A stretch of DNA of 64,000 nt from Tenacibaculum sp. 190524A05c (GCF_964036595.1 NZ_OZ038523.1:3230501-3294500); one strand, 5' to 3'; counted from the first letter of the stretch, positions 17,842 to 26,636 are shown. Numbers and translations: made by a program. Notes: generated from the sequence alone by a model not told the origin.

Positions 17842-18684
17842 ATGACACTTAAGGATTTTAAATTAAAGATTTTGACAGTTATTGGAATGGTTGTACTTGC
17901 TTCATGCTCTAATAACGATGGAATGGATGCCGTGGAAACAGATTTAAGTACAGATGATGTAGAAGCAGTTGTATTGGCGGATGATATTACTTCAGATATC
18001 GATAATATATTAGAGGATGATGATACTGATTTTAATTTATTAGGTAAAGGAATTGATCAAAGTAAAAGTAGTGTTTCTGATTGTGTGGTTCGAACAGTAG
18101 AAGAGAATCCGAATGAAAATACAGTAACGATTACTTTAGATTTTGGTGATGGCTGTGTTGGTAAACGAGGAAGAGAATTTAAAGGTAAGATTATTATTGT
18201 TTATGAACGTACAGATACTGGGTATTCTAAATCTGTAACTTTTGAAGAGTTTTCTGTAGATGGAAATCAATTAGAAGGTTCTAAATCTGTAGTTAAAGTT
18301 AAAGAGAATGCGAATGGGAATAAAGAAGCTACGCATACGGTAGATTTAACATTGACTTTATCTACTGGTGAGGTAGTAACTTTAGAAGGAACACGAACAA
18401 GAGAAAAGATTGAAGGAGATGATACTTTTTTAAGAGGTGATGATGTATACTTAATTTCAGGTAATTGGAAGTTTGTAAATAAAAATGGAGTAGAGTTTAC
18501 AGGTAATATTATCGAAAAATTAAGAAGAGAATATGCTTGTAAATATATTGTTAGTGGAATTACAGAAATATCTAAAAATGGTAATGTTTACACATTAGAT
18601 TTCGGAGACGGATCTTGTGATAATAAAGCTACCTTGACAAATGCAGATGGAGAAAGTAGAGAGATTTCGTTAAGAAATAAATAG
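17842..18684 (+). CDS. Acidic lipoprotein, unknown function
   Basis: A 280-residue exported protein. The signal peptide ends in V-L-A-S-C, giving lipidation at Cys22. A very acidic linker (about 25-65) leads to a beta-rich region with two copies of a T-(I/V)-T-L-D-F-G-D-G-C-like motif: near residues 97-108 (I-T-L-D-F-G-D-G-C) and near the C-terminus (Y-T-L-D-F-G-D-G-S-C). This suggests an internal duplication of about 130 residues. The function is unknown. The gene is monocistronic and convergent with accD. Confidence 0.8.
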   Translation: MTLKDFKLKILTVIGMVVLASCSNNDGMDAVETDLSTDDVEAVVLADDITSDIDNILEDDDTDFNLLGKGIDQSKSSVSDCVVRTVEENPNENTVTITLDFGDGCVGKRGREFKGKIIIVYERTDTGYSKSVTFEEFSVDGNQLEGSKSVVKVKENANGNKEATHTVDLTLTLSTGEVVTLEGTRTREKIEGDDTFLRGDDVYLISGNWKFVNKNGVEFTGNIIEKLRREYACKYIVSGITEISKNGNVYTLDFGDGSCDNKATLTNADGESREISLRNK

Positions 18685-18710
18685 GTAGTGATAGTAGTTT
18701 TTCAGTTGAA

Positions 18711-18737
18711 AAAAACCAGCCGATTGGCTGGTTTTTT
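18711..18737. terminator. Bidirectional terminator between the lipoprotein gene and accD
   Basis: A-run, CCAGCC, loop GATT, GGCTGG, T-run. The flanking A and T tracts let it work on both strands for the convergent genes on either side. Confidence 0.9.
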
Positions 18738-18740
18738 GTG

Positions 18741-19598
18741 TTATGCTCTTACAGGTTGATTTTGTATTAAATCTAAATACAAGTTTACCTGTTTCTTTAA
18801 GTCTTTTCTTTCGTAAATTCCATCTAAGAATCCGTGTTCTAAAACAAATTCTGATCTTTGGAATCCTTCTGGTAATTCTTTTCCTGTAGTATCTTTAACA
18901 ACTCTTGGACCAGCAAAAGCAATTAAAGCATTAGGTTCTGCTATATTAATATCTCCTAACATTGCAAAAGAAGCAGTTGTTCCTCCTGTAGTTGGATCTG
19001 TACATAAAGAAACATAAGGAATCTTTGCATCTGCTAATTGAGCTAATTTTGCAGAAGTCTTTACTAATTGCATTAAAGATAAAGAAGCTTCCATCATACG
19101 TGCTCCTCCAGATTTTGAAATCATTAAGAAAGGGATATTGTTTTTAATAGAATAATCAATAGCTCTTGCTATTTTTTCTCCTACTACACTTCCCATTGAT
19201 CCTCCAATGAAAGAGAAATCCATAGATGCAATTACTAAATCTTTACCAAATGATTTTCCAACTGCAGTTCTAACAGCATCTTTTAATCCTGTTTTATCTT
19301 GTGCAGCTTTTAAACGGTCTGGGTATTTTTTAGTATCCTCAAATTTTAAAGGATCTTTTGCTGTTAATTTCTCGTTTAGTTCAGTGAACTCATTATTATC
19401 GAAGAATAATTCGAAGTATTCTTTACTACCTACTCTTACGTGATAACCATCTTCTGGACTAACATAAAGATTTTTCTTTAACTCATCAGTGTCAATAATT
19501 TTTCCACTAGGAGTTTTGTACCATAAACCTTTAGGAGTGTCTTTCTTCTCTTCTGTAGGGGTTTGAATTCCCTTGTCTTTTCGTTTAAACCAAGCCAT
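18741..19598 (-). CDS. accD: Acetyl-CoA carboxylase carboxyltransferase beta subunit, lacking the zinc ribbon ligands
   Basis: Transfers carboxyl from biotin to acetyl-CoA, the committed step of fatty acid synthesis. The crotonase-fold catalytic part is intact (for example [10 protein letters not shown] and [10 protein letters not shown]). In E. coli AccD a four-Cys zinc ribbon sits at the N-terminus. Here the same region ([10 protein letters not shown] ... N-L-Y-V-S-P-E-D) has no cysteine: the expected positions are T29/deleted, S31, S47 and D50. Length (285) is normal. The partner accA is not in the window. Product identity is secure; absence of zinc binding is inferred. Confidence 0.95.
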   Translation of the reverse strand: MAWFKRKDKGIQTPTEEKKDTPKGLWYKTPSGKIIDTDELKKNLYVSPEDGYHVRVGSKEYFELFFDNNEFTELNEKLTAKDPLKFEDTKKYPDRLKAAQDKTGLKDAVRTAVGKSFGKDLVIASMDFSFIGGSMGSVVGEKIARAIDYSIKNNIPFLMISKSGGARMMEASLSLMQLVKTSAKLAQLADAKIPYVSLCTDPTTGGTTASFAMLGDINIAEPNALIAFAGPRVVKDTTGKELPEGFQRSEFVLEHGFLDGIYERKDLKKQVNLYLDLIQNQPVRA

Positions 19599-19643
19599 AT
19601 TACGGTGTATTATAGTATTTAGTTAGTTTGTTATTTCGCAGCG

Positions 19644-19676
19644 CAAAATAAGTAAAAAACTAATGCTAATTACCAA
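19644..19676 (-). promoter_or_regulatory. Possible promoter of accD
   Basis: On the minus strand TTG (19674-19676) and TTATTTTG (19644-19651) resemble TTG / TAnnTTTG with 22-base spacing and one mismatch in the -7 box. The position suits a leader of about 40 bases before accD. Confidence 0.35.
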
Positions 19677-19701
19677 AAATAAACTAAAAGTGTGTAAAAG
19701 C

Positions 19702-20760
19702 TTATAAAGTATCTATGTTGTTTAAATCTTCGAAAGCCTTCTTTAAACGTGTTTTGAATGTCTTTTCACCTTCACGTAACCACTTACGAGGATCGTAGTA
19801 CTTTTTGTTAGGTACATCATCACCATCAGGATTACCAATTTGTGTTTGTAAGTAAGGTAAGTTCTCTGTCATGTAGTCTCTTACACCTTCGTTAAATGCA
19901 TATTGAAGATCAGTATCAATATTCATTTTAATAACTCCATATCCAATTGATTCACGGATTTCTTCAACAGTAGATCCAGATCCTCCATGGAATACGAAAT
20001 CAATAGTATTATGAGGAACATTGTATTTTTCAGAAATATGCTCTTGAGAATTTTTTAAGATTTTCGGAGTTAATTTTACGTTTCCTGGTTTATAAACACC
20101 ATGAACATTTCCAAAAGCAGCAGCTACAGTAAATTGAGGACTTACTTTCATTAACTCTTCATATGCAAATGCAACTTCTTCTGGTTGTGTGTATAATTTA
20201 GAACTGTCTACATCAGTATTGTCAACACCATCTTCTTCACCACCTGTAATTCCTAATTCAATTTCTAAAGTCATACCCATTTTGCTCATTCTAGCTAAGT
20301 ATTCTTTACAAATTTCAATGTTTTCTTCGATTGGCTCTTCAGAAAGATCAATCATATGAGAACTAAATAATGATTTACCAGTTTCTGCAAAATGCTTTTC
20401 ACTTGCGTCTAATAATCCATCAATCCAAGGTAATAATTTTTTTGCAGCGTGATCGGTATGTAAAATTACAGGAACACCATAAGCTTCAGCCATTAAATGA
20501 ACATGTTTTGCTCCGGCAACAGCTCCAGCAATTGCAGCTTTTTGATCTTCGTTAGATAAACCTTTACCTGCATTGAATTGTGCACCTCCGTTAGAGAATT
20601 GAATAATTACAGGAGCATTTACTTCTTTTGCAGTTTCTAAAACTGTGTTGATAGAATTTGATCCTACAACATTTACTGCTGGTAAAGCGAATGCTTTTTC
20701 TTTTGCTAAATTAAAAATCTCTTGAACTTCTTGTCCGGTTGCAACTCCTGGTTTTATCAT
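19702..20760 (-). CDS. fbaA: Class II fructose-bisphosphate aldolase
   Basis: Zinc-dependent cleavage and formation of fructose-1,6-bisphosphate in glycolysis and gluconeogenesis. The 352-residue chain is of the FbaA type. Motifs: H-T-D-H-A-A-K (Asp103 catalytic, His104 zinc ligand), G-N-V-H-G-V-Y-K-P-G-N with a zinc-ligand His, and F-H-G-G-S-G-S with the third zinc-ligand His and the phosphate-binding loop. It is separately transcribed, with a consensus -7 box upstream. Confidence 0.97.
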   Translation of the reverse strand: MIKPGVATGQEVQEIFNLAKEKAFALPAVNVVGSNSINTVLETAKEVNAPVIIQFSNGGAQFNAGKGLSNEDQKAAIAGAVAGAKHVHLMAEAYGVPVILHTDHAAKKLLPWIDGLLDASEKHFAETGKSLFSSHMIDLSEEPIEENIEICKEYLARMSKMGMTLEIELGITGGEEDGVDNTDVDSSKLYTQPEEVAFAYEELMKVSPQFTVAAAFGNVHGVYKPGNVKLTPKILKNSQEHISEKYNVPHNTIDFVFHGGSGSTVEEIRESIGYGVIKMNIDTDLQYAFNEGVRDYMTENLPYLQTQIGNPDGDDVPNKKYYDPRKWLREGEKTFKTRLKKAFEDLNNIDTL

Positions 20761-20794
20761 TTTGTTAGTTTTAGATTTGTGTTATGAATAGAGA

Positions 20795-20802
20795 CAAAAC
20801 TA
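20795..20802 (-). promoter_or_regulatory. Predicted promoter -7 box of fbaA
   Basis: TAGTTTTG on the minus strand matches TAnnTTTG exactly, 34 bases before the fbaA ATG. The -33 region has TTT but no TTG. Confidence 0.45.
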
Positions 20803-20868
20803 CATAAATTTTCCTTTAAATGAAGAAAATGAGGAAGAGATTACGATTACGTTATAGTTAGGTTTTTA

Positions 20869-23352
20869 TTAGAAAGGATAGTTGATTCCAATATTGTAGA
20901 CAGCGTTAGAAAAACCAAAGTTTTGAAACCATCTATTATCCGTTAAGTATGGTTCTCTTATTTTAAAACCTAAGTCTAAACGGGCGACTAAAAACTTGAA
21001 GTCATAACGAATACCAAATCCAGTTCCGATGGCAATATCAGTTAGCGATTTTAGACCAGAGAATCGAGATTCTTCATCAACTCGAGAAGAGTTTGTAATA
21101 TCCCAAATGTTTCCAGCATCCATAAATATGGCACTTTTTAAACTTCCAGCGATATCAAATCGGTATTCAAATGAAGTCAAGAATTTTAAACTTCCAATAT
21201 TATATTCTAATCCTGGTAATCTTCTACCTGGACCTAAATCATAAGTTCTCCATGCTCTAATATCATTTGAACCTCCTGCAAAATAACTTCTTGAAAAAGG
21301 GATGGCAGAATTATCATAAGTAATAATTGCACCTAATAATGTTCTATGTGCAATAATGTTGTTCTGACCTAAATCCCAAAACTTCTTGTATTCAAGATCT
21401 GTTTTGAAGTATTGAGCCACTGGGATTTTAAATACCGTTTTCTGGTTATTTTCATTAGTTTGATTCGATAAAAGTCCCATTACATTTCCAGAATTGGCTA
21501 TTCTGAAGCGGAAGTAAGAAAAGTCGTTATCTTTTACATTTTCTTGATTATTGTAAGTAAAGGAGTAAGCGATTTCTGGAATTAAGAAATCTGAGGTAAT
21601 AATATCATATCGATTTAATATGTTCTGTGCATCTTGATATTCTAAAGGATTAGAAGCTTGAAAACTTGAATCAGCCAAAACCTCTCTCATGAAATTTACA
21701 ATAGCCGTATTATTTTCAGCGGCTTTAGCAGGTAATGGAGTTCCCGTAAAAACATCATCAATTTCCTTTAATTTATCGTATTCAGAACCATAAATGATAA
21801 AGTAATTATCAACATTTAAGTTACGAACGTACTGCGCGTTTAATAATTCTAATTGAATTGATTTTCTTTTGTTGAAATTCCATCTGTAGTCAACACCTAG
21901 AGAAATATTTTGCTTATCTAATGCAATGTTTTTTTGAATGTTTAAACCTGTAGAAAAAATAGTTCTCGGTCTCATTCTTTTTGGAACCAATTTATGAAGT
22001 CCAAAAGGTCCCATAAATCTTGGTATTTCTAAAGATGCTGTAGTTCCAATTTCCCAACCTGGTCCATTTCTAGAGTTAAAATATCCACCTAAGAATGAAA
22101 GTTTGAAAATTTCAGCTCCTTTAAAAGTATTTCGGTTAACGAATGAAAATTTAGCAGAAATATCAAAATTTCGAATATTTGATCTTGATAATTCCGTTTC
22201 AACTCCAATAGTATATTTCTCTCTTGGTGTTAGAAAAATATTAGCCTCTAAAGATTCATCGTCGCCAAGAGGACTATATCTAATGGATGTAGATTTAAAA
22301 TTTTTGAGTCCTCTTAAATGAGTTTGTGTAAGAGCTCTTAAAGAGTCGGTATAAATTTGATTTGGTCTAATAAATACAGATTGTCCAAGATATTTAGGAT
22401 TATATCTTAATTTATCATGAGCATAAAAGTTAACACCATTATACGCTATGGAATCTAAATAAGGTTCGTTTCTTTTGTTATAACTATAGTCTGTGTAGAT
22501 GTTTATTTTCTTTATTTTCTGAACTTTGAATGGTTTAGAAATATAGTTTCCATCTTGTTCAATTAATCGATCTAAAATCCCTAATTCAACCTTAGTTTTC
22601 TGATAATCTTGTAAGGTATCGTTGATAAACTCAATATAGTTTTCGTTGAAATGATAAACTCCTTTATTTCTGAATAGTTTTACCAGTCTTTGAGTTTCAT
22701 TAATAAAATTTTGATTTTTATACTGATCACCAATTTTCAGGAAACTTTTATCTTTATTCAAATTGTAAATAGAGTCCAAAACCTTAGATCGAATTTTAAC
22801 CGTAATTGAATCTAAAAAAGAAGGTTTGTTTTTTTCAATGAAATAAGAAATAGCTCCTTTTTTCTTTCCAACTGTATCTTTTTTCGACCATACTTTAGCT
22901 CTAAAATAACCTTCAGTTAAAAAGTAAGTTTCAAATTTTTTCTCGGTGTTTCGGGTTTTTTTATCGTCAATGATAACAGGAGCCTGACCATTGTTTAAGT
23001 ACCACTGATTTAATCCGATAAAAGAGTTAGCTACAGCAATACTTTGTTTTTCAGAAAATATATCTTTGAATGTGTTATACCAACGAGGATGATTTTCTTT
23101 CCATTCTTCAACATCCTGTGAGCCTTTAGGATTTCCTAAATTATAGAAGTATAATGATAGTGGAAGCGCGCCAAGAACTCTAGCATTTCTGCGTTGTAAT
23201 AGTAGTTCTTGTAATTTTTCATCATTTTGTTGAACACTATCTACGGTAATTGTAGTTTTTGTAAGCAACAACTCATTTACAGGTACATGCTTAATCGTAT
23301 TACATGAACTTAAAAGCAGTATGAATAAAAAGTAAAAAGAAAGTTTTTTCAT
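20869..23352 (-). CDS. TamL-like outer-membrane lipoprotein (BamA/TamA superfamily)
   Basis: Omp85-type barrel protein. Starting at the ATG at 23352 (M-K-K-L-S-F-Y-F), a signal peptide ends in L-L-L-S-S-C, giving an N-terminal lipid anchor; an ATG six codons upstream is less likely. Periplasmic POTRA-like repeats occupy about residues 25-350 and a C-terminal 16-strand barrel follows, with the typical late motif F-A-G-G-S-N-D-I-R-A-W and final aromatic residue (Y-P-F). Lipidated TamA homologues in Bacteroidota are called TamL and work with TamB, which is not seen here. It is divergent from the rRNA methyltransferase gene. Confidence 0.85.
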   Translation of the reverse strand: MKKLSFYFLFILLLSSCNTIKHVPVNELLLTKTTITVDSVQQNDEKLQELLLQRRNARVLGALPLSLYFYNLGNPKGSQDVEEWKENHPRWYNTFKDIFSEKQSIAVANSFIGLNQWYLNNGQAPVIIDDKKTRNTEKKFETYFLTEGYFRAKVWSKKDTVGKKKGAISYFIEKNKPSFLDSITVKIRSKVLDSIYNLNKDKSFLKIGDQYKNQNFINETQRLVKLFRNKGVYHFNENYIEFINDTLQDYQKTKVELGILDRLIEQDGNYISKPFKVQKIKKINIYTDYSYNKRNEPYLDSIAYNGVNFYAHDKLRYNPKYLGQSVFIRPNQIYTDSLRALTQTHLRGLKNFKSTSIRYSPLGDDESLEANIFLTPREKYTIGVETELSRSNIRNFDISAKFSFVNRNTFKGAEIFKLSFLGGYFNSRNGPGWEIGTTASLEIPRFMGPFGLHKLVPKRMRPRTIFSTGLNIQKNIALDKQNISLGVDYRWNFNKRKSIQLELLNAQYVRNLNVDNYFIIYGSEYDKLKEIDDVFTGTPLPAKAAENNTAIVNFMREVLADSSFQASNPLEYQDAQNILNRYDIITSDFLIPEIAYSFTYNNQENVKDNDFSYFRFRIANSGNVMGLLSNQTNENNQKTVFKIPVAQYFKTDLEYKKFWDLGQNNIIAHRTLLGAIITYDNSAIPFSRSYFAGGSNDIRAWRTYDLGPGRRLPGLEYNIGSLKFLTSFEYRFDIAGSLKSAIFMDAGNIWDITNSSRVDEESRFSGLKSLTDIAIGTGFGIRYDFKFLVARLDLGFKIREPYLTDNRWFQNFGFSNAVYNIGINYPF

Positions 23353-23521
23353 TAACTTTACGCCTCGCATTTTGTCTTTTATTTCTGGGCTAGTTGTTAC
23401 AGCGGTGAATCTAAAAAAGCTAGGTAAACCCTACTGTTAAGTAAGTTTGAATGCTTTCCCAAAAATAACCGATGTGTCAAAAATACCATTTTTATGGTTA
23501 AGTGCTGTTAAAAAACTGCAA

Positions 23522-24262
23522 ATGAGTTTATCCAAAAATCAAACCAAACTAATTAATAGTTTACGACAAAAAAAATATAGACAAGAAAATGGCTTGTTTG
23601 TAGCTGAAGGAATTAAAGTAGTGAATGAACTTTTAAATTCTGATTTAGAAATAGAGCGCATTTTTACTACTGAATTAGGCATTTTTAGTGAACTAGATCA
23701 GGCTAAAGTAGTTGAAATTTCAGAAGCAGAACTAAAGAAAGTAAGCACGTTTAAGACTCCGAATAAAGTTTTAGGAATTTTTAAAATTCCAAGTACTAAA
23801 GATATTGCGGAAGAAGGATTGGTTTTAGCATTGGATACTATTAATGATCCAGGGAATTTAGGAACAATAGTTCGATTATGTGATTGGTTTGGAATCGAAC
23901 AGTTGGTATGTTCAACAGACACGGTTGATTGTTATAATCAAAAAGTAATTCAATCAACAATGGGTTCTATTACAAGAGTTAACATTGTATATACAGAATT
24001 GAAAGATTTCTTAGAAAAAACAAAATTGCCCACATTCACTGCTGATATGGATGGTGATAATGTGTACCAAACTGAGTTACCTAAAGAGGCTATTTTAGTA
24101 ATGGGTAATGAAGCTAATGGAATCTCCGAAGAAATCAATAATGTAATTCAAAGTAAACTAACCATTCCAAGATTCGGTGAAACTCAGAAAACAGAAAGTT
24201 TAAATGTTGCCACAGCTACAGCTATTTTATTAAGTGAATTTAAACGAGGAAGTTCTATTTAA
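23522..24262 (+). CDS. SpoU/TrmH-family RNA 2'-O-methyltransferase
   Basis: Methylates ribose 2'-OH in rRNA or tRNA using S-adenosylmethionine. The start at 23522 (M-S-L-S-K-N-Q-T) gives 246 residues with the expected N-terminal substrate-binding domain (Q-E-N-G-L-F-V-A-E-G). The upstream in-frame extension (to 23447) looks spurious. The trefoil-knot motifs are visible: D-T-I-N-D-P-G-N-L-G-T-I-V-R, V-M-G-N-E-A-N-G-I-S, and the C-terminal S-L-N-V-A-T-A-T-A-I-L-L. The target nucleotide cannot be told. Its stop overlaps the convergent radical SAM gene by 4 bases. Confidence 0.92.
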   Translation: MSLSKNQTKLINSLRQKKYRQENGLFVAEGIKVVNELLNSDLEIERIFTTELGIFSELDQAKVVEISEAELKKVSTFKTPNKVLGIFKIPSTKDIAEEGLVLALDTINDPGNLGTIVRLCDWFGIEQLVCSTDTVDCYNQKVIQSTMGSITRVNIVYTELKDFLEKTKLPTFTADMDGDNVYQTELPKEAILVMGNEANGISEEINNVIQSKLTIPRFGETQKTESLNVATATAILLSEFKRGSSI

Positions 24263-25491
24263 ACTTCTGCTGCTTCTTTAGATAAAAAAGATTCTAATTC
24301 TTCTGCATGTGGATTGAATTCAAATTCCGATAAATTAGAAAGATAATTTCGTATTTCTTCTGGATTTATTGCTTCGATATTTTCTTTTTCATGCAATTCT
24401 GGATAACATGAAATGAAGAATTTCTGGACATGTGCGATTAGTTTAATTAAATCATTGCAATAAACTGACGGATTATTAAAACCGTTTGTTTTATTATGTC
24501 GATGCACCAATCTTCCTCCTTTACAGATTTCTTTCAGAGGGCATTGTAAACATTGATTACAAAGTTTAGAATTTAAATCATTAAAGTATAAGTTACCTAA
24601 AGATGTATTTTGAATGTCTTCGAGATTATTTGTTGTTATATTTAAACCTGTTTTTGTAAATCCGTGTCCACATGCTTTTAAGGAATCTATAGCTTCTATT
24701 TCTCCATTCGTTTCTATTACTAGTACGGTTGATTCATTTTTAGCATCTTCACTAATTCTCATTAAAGAGTTTAATAATCCAAAAAACAATGGAATTTTAA
24801 ATCGATTGGGATCACTAATCCAAATATCAAAAAGCTCAATTAACCAATCTGCCATTGTTGTTTTTTCCTTATCAAAAGGAAAGTTATCATGCGTGTAGTC
24901 AGGAATCAAAAAGTTCACATAACTTGCGTTCATTTTTTTGAAACTAGAATAGATTTCTTTTGGCGATTCGTTTGTATTAATTACACAAGCAATATCTGCA
25001 TAATCCATTTCTTTTCTTAGAAGTTGAACACTCTTAAAAACATTATCGTAGCTACCGTTTCCTTTATGATCAACTCTATACATGTCGTGTGCTTTTTTTG
25101 TTCCATCAACACTAATACTGGGAGCAATATTTAGTTTTTTGAATAAATTGATCCATTCAGTATTTAACAGAACTCCATTAGTTTGAACGTCAAAGTGAAA
25201 AGTAACATCTGGCAATTCCTTTTTTATGTGATTCACTTTGTCAATAAAGTCAATGTAAAATTGTTTTGGAGCTAATAAAGGTTCTCCTCCATGAAAGATA
25301 AAAGAGAATTCTTTTTTATTGTATTTTTTAATGTAAGCTTTTGTTTTTTCAATAATATGATCTACAATTTCAGTAGACATAAATTTAGGTTGCTTTTTAT
25401 ATGTGGTGTCTCCCAAATTATACATAAAACAATACGAACAATTTAGATTACATCTGCTTGCTATTTTTAAGGCTAAAGAATTAAAGGTCAT
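24259..25491 (-). CDS. Radical SAM/SPASM peptide maturase
   Basis: Predicted to modify the nearby precursor peptide after translation. The radical SAM cluster is C-x3-C-x2-C at Cys14, Cys18 and Cys21 (R-C-N-L-N-C-S-Y-C-F-M-Y-N); the SAM-binding H-G-G-E-P-L-L follows at 67-73. The C-terminal SPASM domain has Cys274, 311, 314, 317, 323 and 345 for auxiliary Fe-S clusters. The stretch G-G-x3-H-R-x6-G-F-x-N-P-S-V-Y-C-x-D-L (325-347) resembles enzymes of the FxsB/GrrM group, several of which form cyclophane crosslinks in RiPPs; that chemistry is inference here. It is 67 bases downstream of a double-glycine precursor gene, with a hairpin between. Confidence 0.9.
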   Translation of the reverse strand: MTFNSLALKIASRCNLNCSYCFMYNLGDTTYKKQPKFMSTEIVDHIIEKTKAYIKKYNKKEFSFIFHGGEPLLAPKQFYIDFIDKVNHIKKELPDVTFHFDVQTNGVLLNTEWINLFKKLNIAPSISVDGTKKAHDMYRVDHKGNGSYDNVFKSVQLLRKEMDYADIACVINTNESPKEIYSSFKKMNASYVNFLIPDYTHDNFPFDKEKTTMADWLIELFDIWISDPNRFKIPLFFGLLNSLMRISEDAKNESTVLVIETNGEIEAIDSLKACGHGFTKTGLNITTNNLEDIQNTSLGNLYFNDLNSKLCNQCLQCPLKEICKGGRLVHRHNKTNGFNNPSVYCNDLIKLIAHVQKFFISCYPELHEKENIEAINPEEIRNYLSNLSEFEFNPHAEELESFLSKEAAEV

Positions 25492-25507
25492 GATGAAAGT
25501 TTTTAAA

Positions 25508-25539
25508 CAAGGAAACTGTGAAGAATCACAATTTCCTTG
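25508..25539 (-). terminator. Intercistronic hairpin between precursor peptide and maturase
   Basis: CAAGGAAA-x-TGTG / CACA-x-TTTCCTTG, 12 paired bases with one internal mismatch and a six-base loop. On the minus strand it is followed by TTTAAAAAC, a weak T tract, so it is probably a partial terminator or a 3'-end protecting stem that keeps precursor transcript more abundant than maturase. Confidence 0.6.
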
Positions 25540-25558
25540 AGAGGTTTAATAAAGCGTA

Positions 25559-25783
25559 TTATAGTCTGAATCTTTCTTCTTCTTTTTCAGCAATAGCAAC
25601 ACATCTTTGTAGTTTATGACTCCAAACTTGACCGTAAGGACATTTTCCACCACCACCACTTGTTGGGTAATAAATTACATCATCGTCTGTAGGAATTGCT
25701 CCTCCTTTAATAAGAGATAAATCGTTGATTTGCTTGTTTGAAAATTTCTCTAATCCTTTTGATAAAAAAAATGATTTTTTCAT
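25559..25783 (-). CDS. RiPP precursor peptide A with double-glycine leader
   Basis: A 74-residue peptide. The leader M-K-K-S-F-F-L-S-K-G-L-E-K-F ... L-S-L-I-K-G-G ends at Gly27-Gly28, the pattern of Bacteroidota natural-product precursors cleaved after GG by C39-type peptidase transporters. The predicted 46-residue core has an acidic start (T-D-D-D-V), two Tyr, a G-G-G-G hinge, then a compact C-P-Y-G-Q-V-W-S-H-K-L-Q-R-C-V motif (48-62), with Cys48 and Cys61. The Tyr and Trp are candidate sites for radical SAM crosslinking; the two Cys could form a disulfide. The maturase gene follows on the same strand. Confidence 0.8.
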   Translation of the reverse strand: MKKSFFLSKGLEKFSNKQINDLSLIKGGAIPTDDDVIYYPTSGGGGKCPYGQVWSHKLQRCVAIAEKEEERFRL

Positions 25784-25804
25784 TTCTATAAAATTTAGTT
25801 TTTA

Positions 25805-25924
25805 GCTTACTCTAGTTTTTGATTGATGTTTTAATCTTACATTTTCAGCTTCCTGTATCGATTAAAACAATTAGCTAGTTTATCTGGCATTAAACCGGCT
25901 TTGTTTAAAAAATGTACCAGCATT
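25805..25924 (-). promoter_or_regulatory. Upstream regulatory region of precursor A (copy 1 of a duplicated element)
   Basis: On the minus strand this 120-base region aligns with 26637-26768 upstream of precursor B. Shared blocks, in order: CTGG-(ca)-TACATTTTTT (around 25905-25919), TGCCAG (around 25885-25890), AxAGGxAGCxGAAAATxTAA (around 25840-25857) and CTAGAGTAAGC (25805-25815). TACATTTT could be the -7 box. The inverted CTGG and CCAG bracket about 30 bases. The conservation outside coding sequence suggests common control of both peptide genes. Confidence 0.6.
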
Positions 25925-26372
25925 TGTTAAACTTTAATTTGGTTGTACATGTTTATATCAACAAGAGCAAAATTTTGTTACCTATTTGTTTAATAAAAAA
26001 AATAAAATGGTAAGTATTGTCTCATTTTAAATGCTGTAATATTTTGCTATTTTGCATAGTTGAACCCGATACAAATATTTGGTGAACCGAGAAGAAAAAG
26101 AAGCCTTATGAGTTTCTATTTATAAATAATGGAGATACTTTTTATAAAAAGTAACTGATTAAGAATTCAGAAGATTGTCCGATTTGCTGTGTGAAAAATT
26201 AAAATTATGGATAACTATAAGTAATTAATATTGATGTGTTTTTGAACTGTGTTTCTCGAGTATTATTAATTAAAAACACATATTATGATGACAGAAATTT
26301 TTCCATATTAAAAAATCTTGCCAATAAAAAATTGACAAGATTTTAATTTCTGACAAAACCTAGATCAAGTAA
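25925..26372. other. AT-rich intergenic region with one inverted repeat
   Basis: No credible gene in either strand between the two precursor units. ATGTGTTTTT (26234-26243) and AAAAACACAT (26272-26281) are exact reverse complements 28 bases apart; the arms extend to TAATA/TATTA with a 4-base interruption. Near the right end is the terminator of precursor B. Confidence 0.6.
26311..26344 (-). terminator. Rho-independent terminator of precursor B
   Basis: On the minus strand AAAATCTTG-x-CAAT pairs with ATTG-x-CAAGATTTT, followed by a T run, 29 bases after the stop of precursor B. Precursor B is thus a single-gene transcript. Confidence 0.8.
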
Positions 26373-26579
26373 CTACAGTTTGATGGTGTTTTTATCATTT
26401 AGGAGTATATCTGAAGGAAGTGAAATACTTTCTCTTTCATTTTCTGTTTCTCTATCGTCATCGTCGTCTGTTTCAGGATCTACTACGGCAGAGTAACTTG
26501 AAGAACTATTCTGATTTCCTCCTTTTATAAAAACTAGTTCATCCTTGCTGAGTGTTTCAAAAAAAATATCTTTTTTCAT
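26373..26579 (-). CDS. RiPP precursor peptide B with double-glycine leader
   Basis: A 68-residue peptide. The short leader M-K-K-D-I-F-F-E-T-L-S-K-D-E-L-V-F-I-K-G-G ends at Gly20-Gly21 and resembles that of precursor A. The core starts with N-Q-N-S-S-S-S-Y-S and is then strongly acidic, with five consecutive Asp and many Glu; it has no Cys or Trp and only one Tyr. It may be a second substrate of the same maturase or of a transporter elsewhere, or a secreted peptide that is not modified. Its upstream region is homologous to that of precursor A, which is the best evidence that the two belong together. Confidence 0.7.
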   Translation of the reverse strand: MKKDIFFETLSKDELVFIKGGNQNSSSSYSAVVDPETDDDDDRETENERESISLPSDILLNDKNTIKL

Positions 26580-26636
26580 TTTTTTAAAAATTTAAGGACA
26601 CAATACATTTATATGTTTTGTAATTTCCTTGTTATT

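Noticed and set aside
23447..23521. Longer start for the RNA methyltransferase
   Set aside because: The 25 extra residues have no counterpart in the family, whose N-terminus begins near the ATG at 23522.
26234..26281. Inverted repeat ATGTGTTTTT...AAAAACACAT as a transposon end or terminator
   Set aside because: There is no transposase, target-site duplication or strong T tract next to it; I list it only as an inverted repeat.
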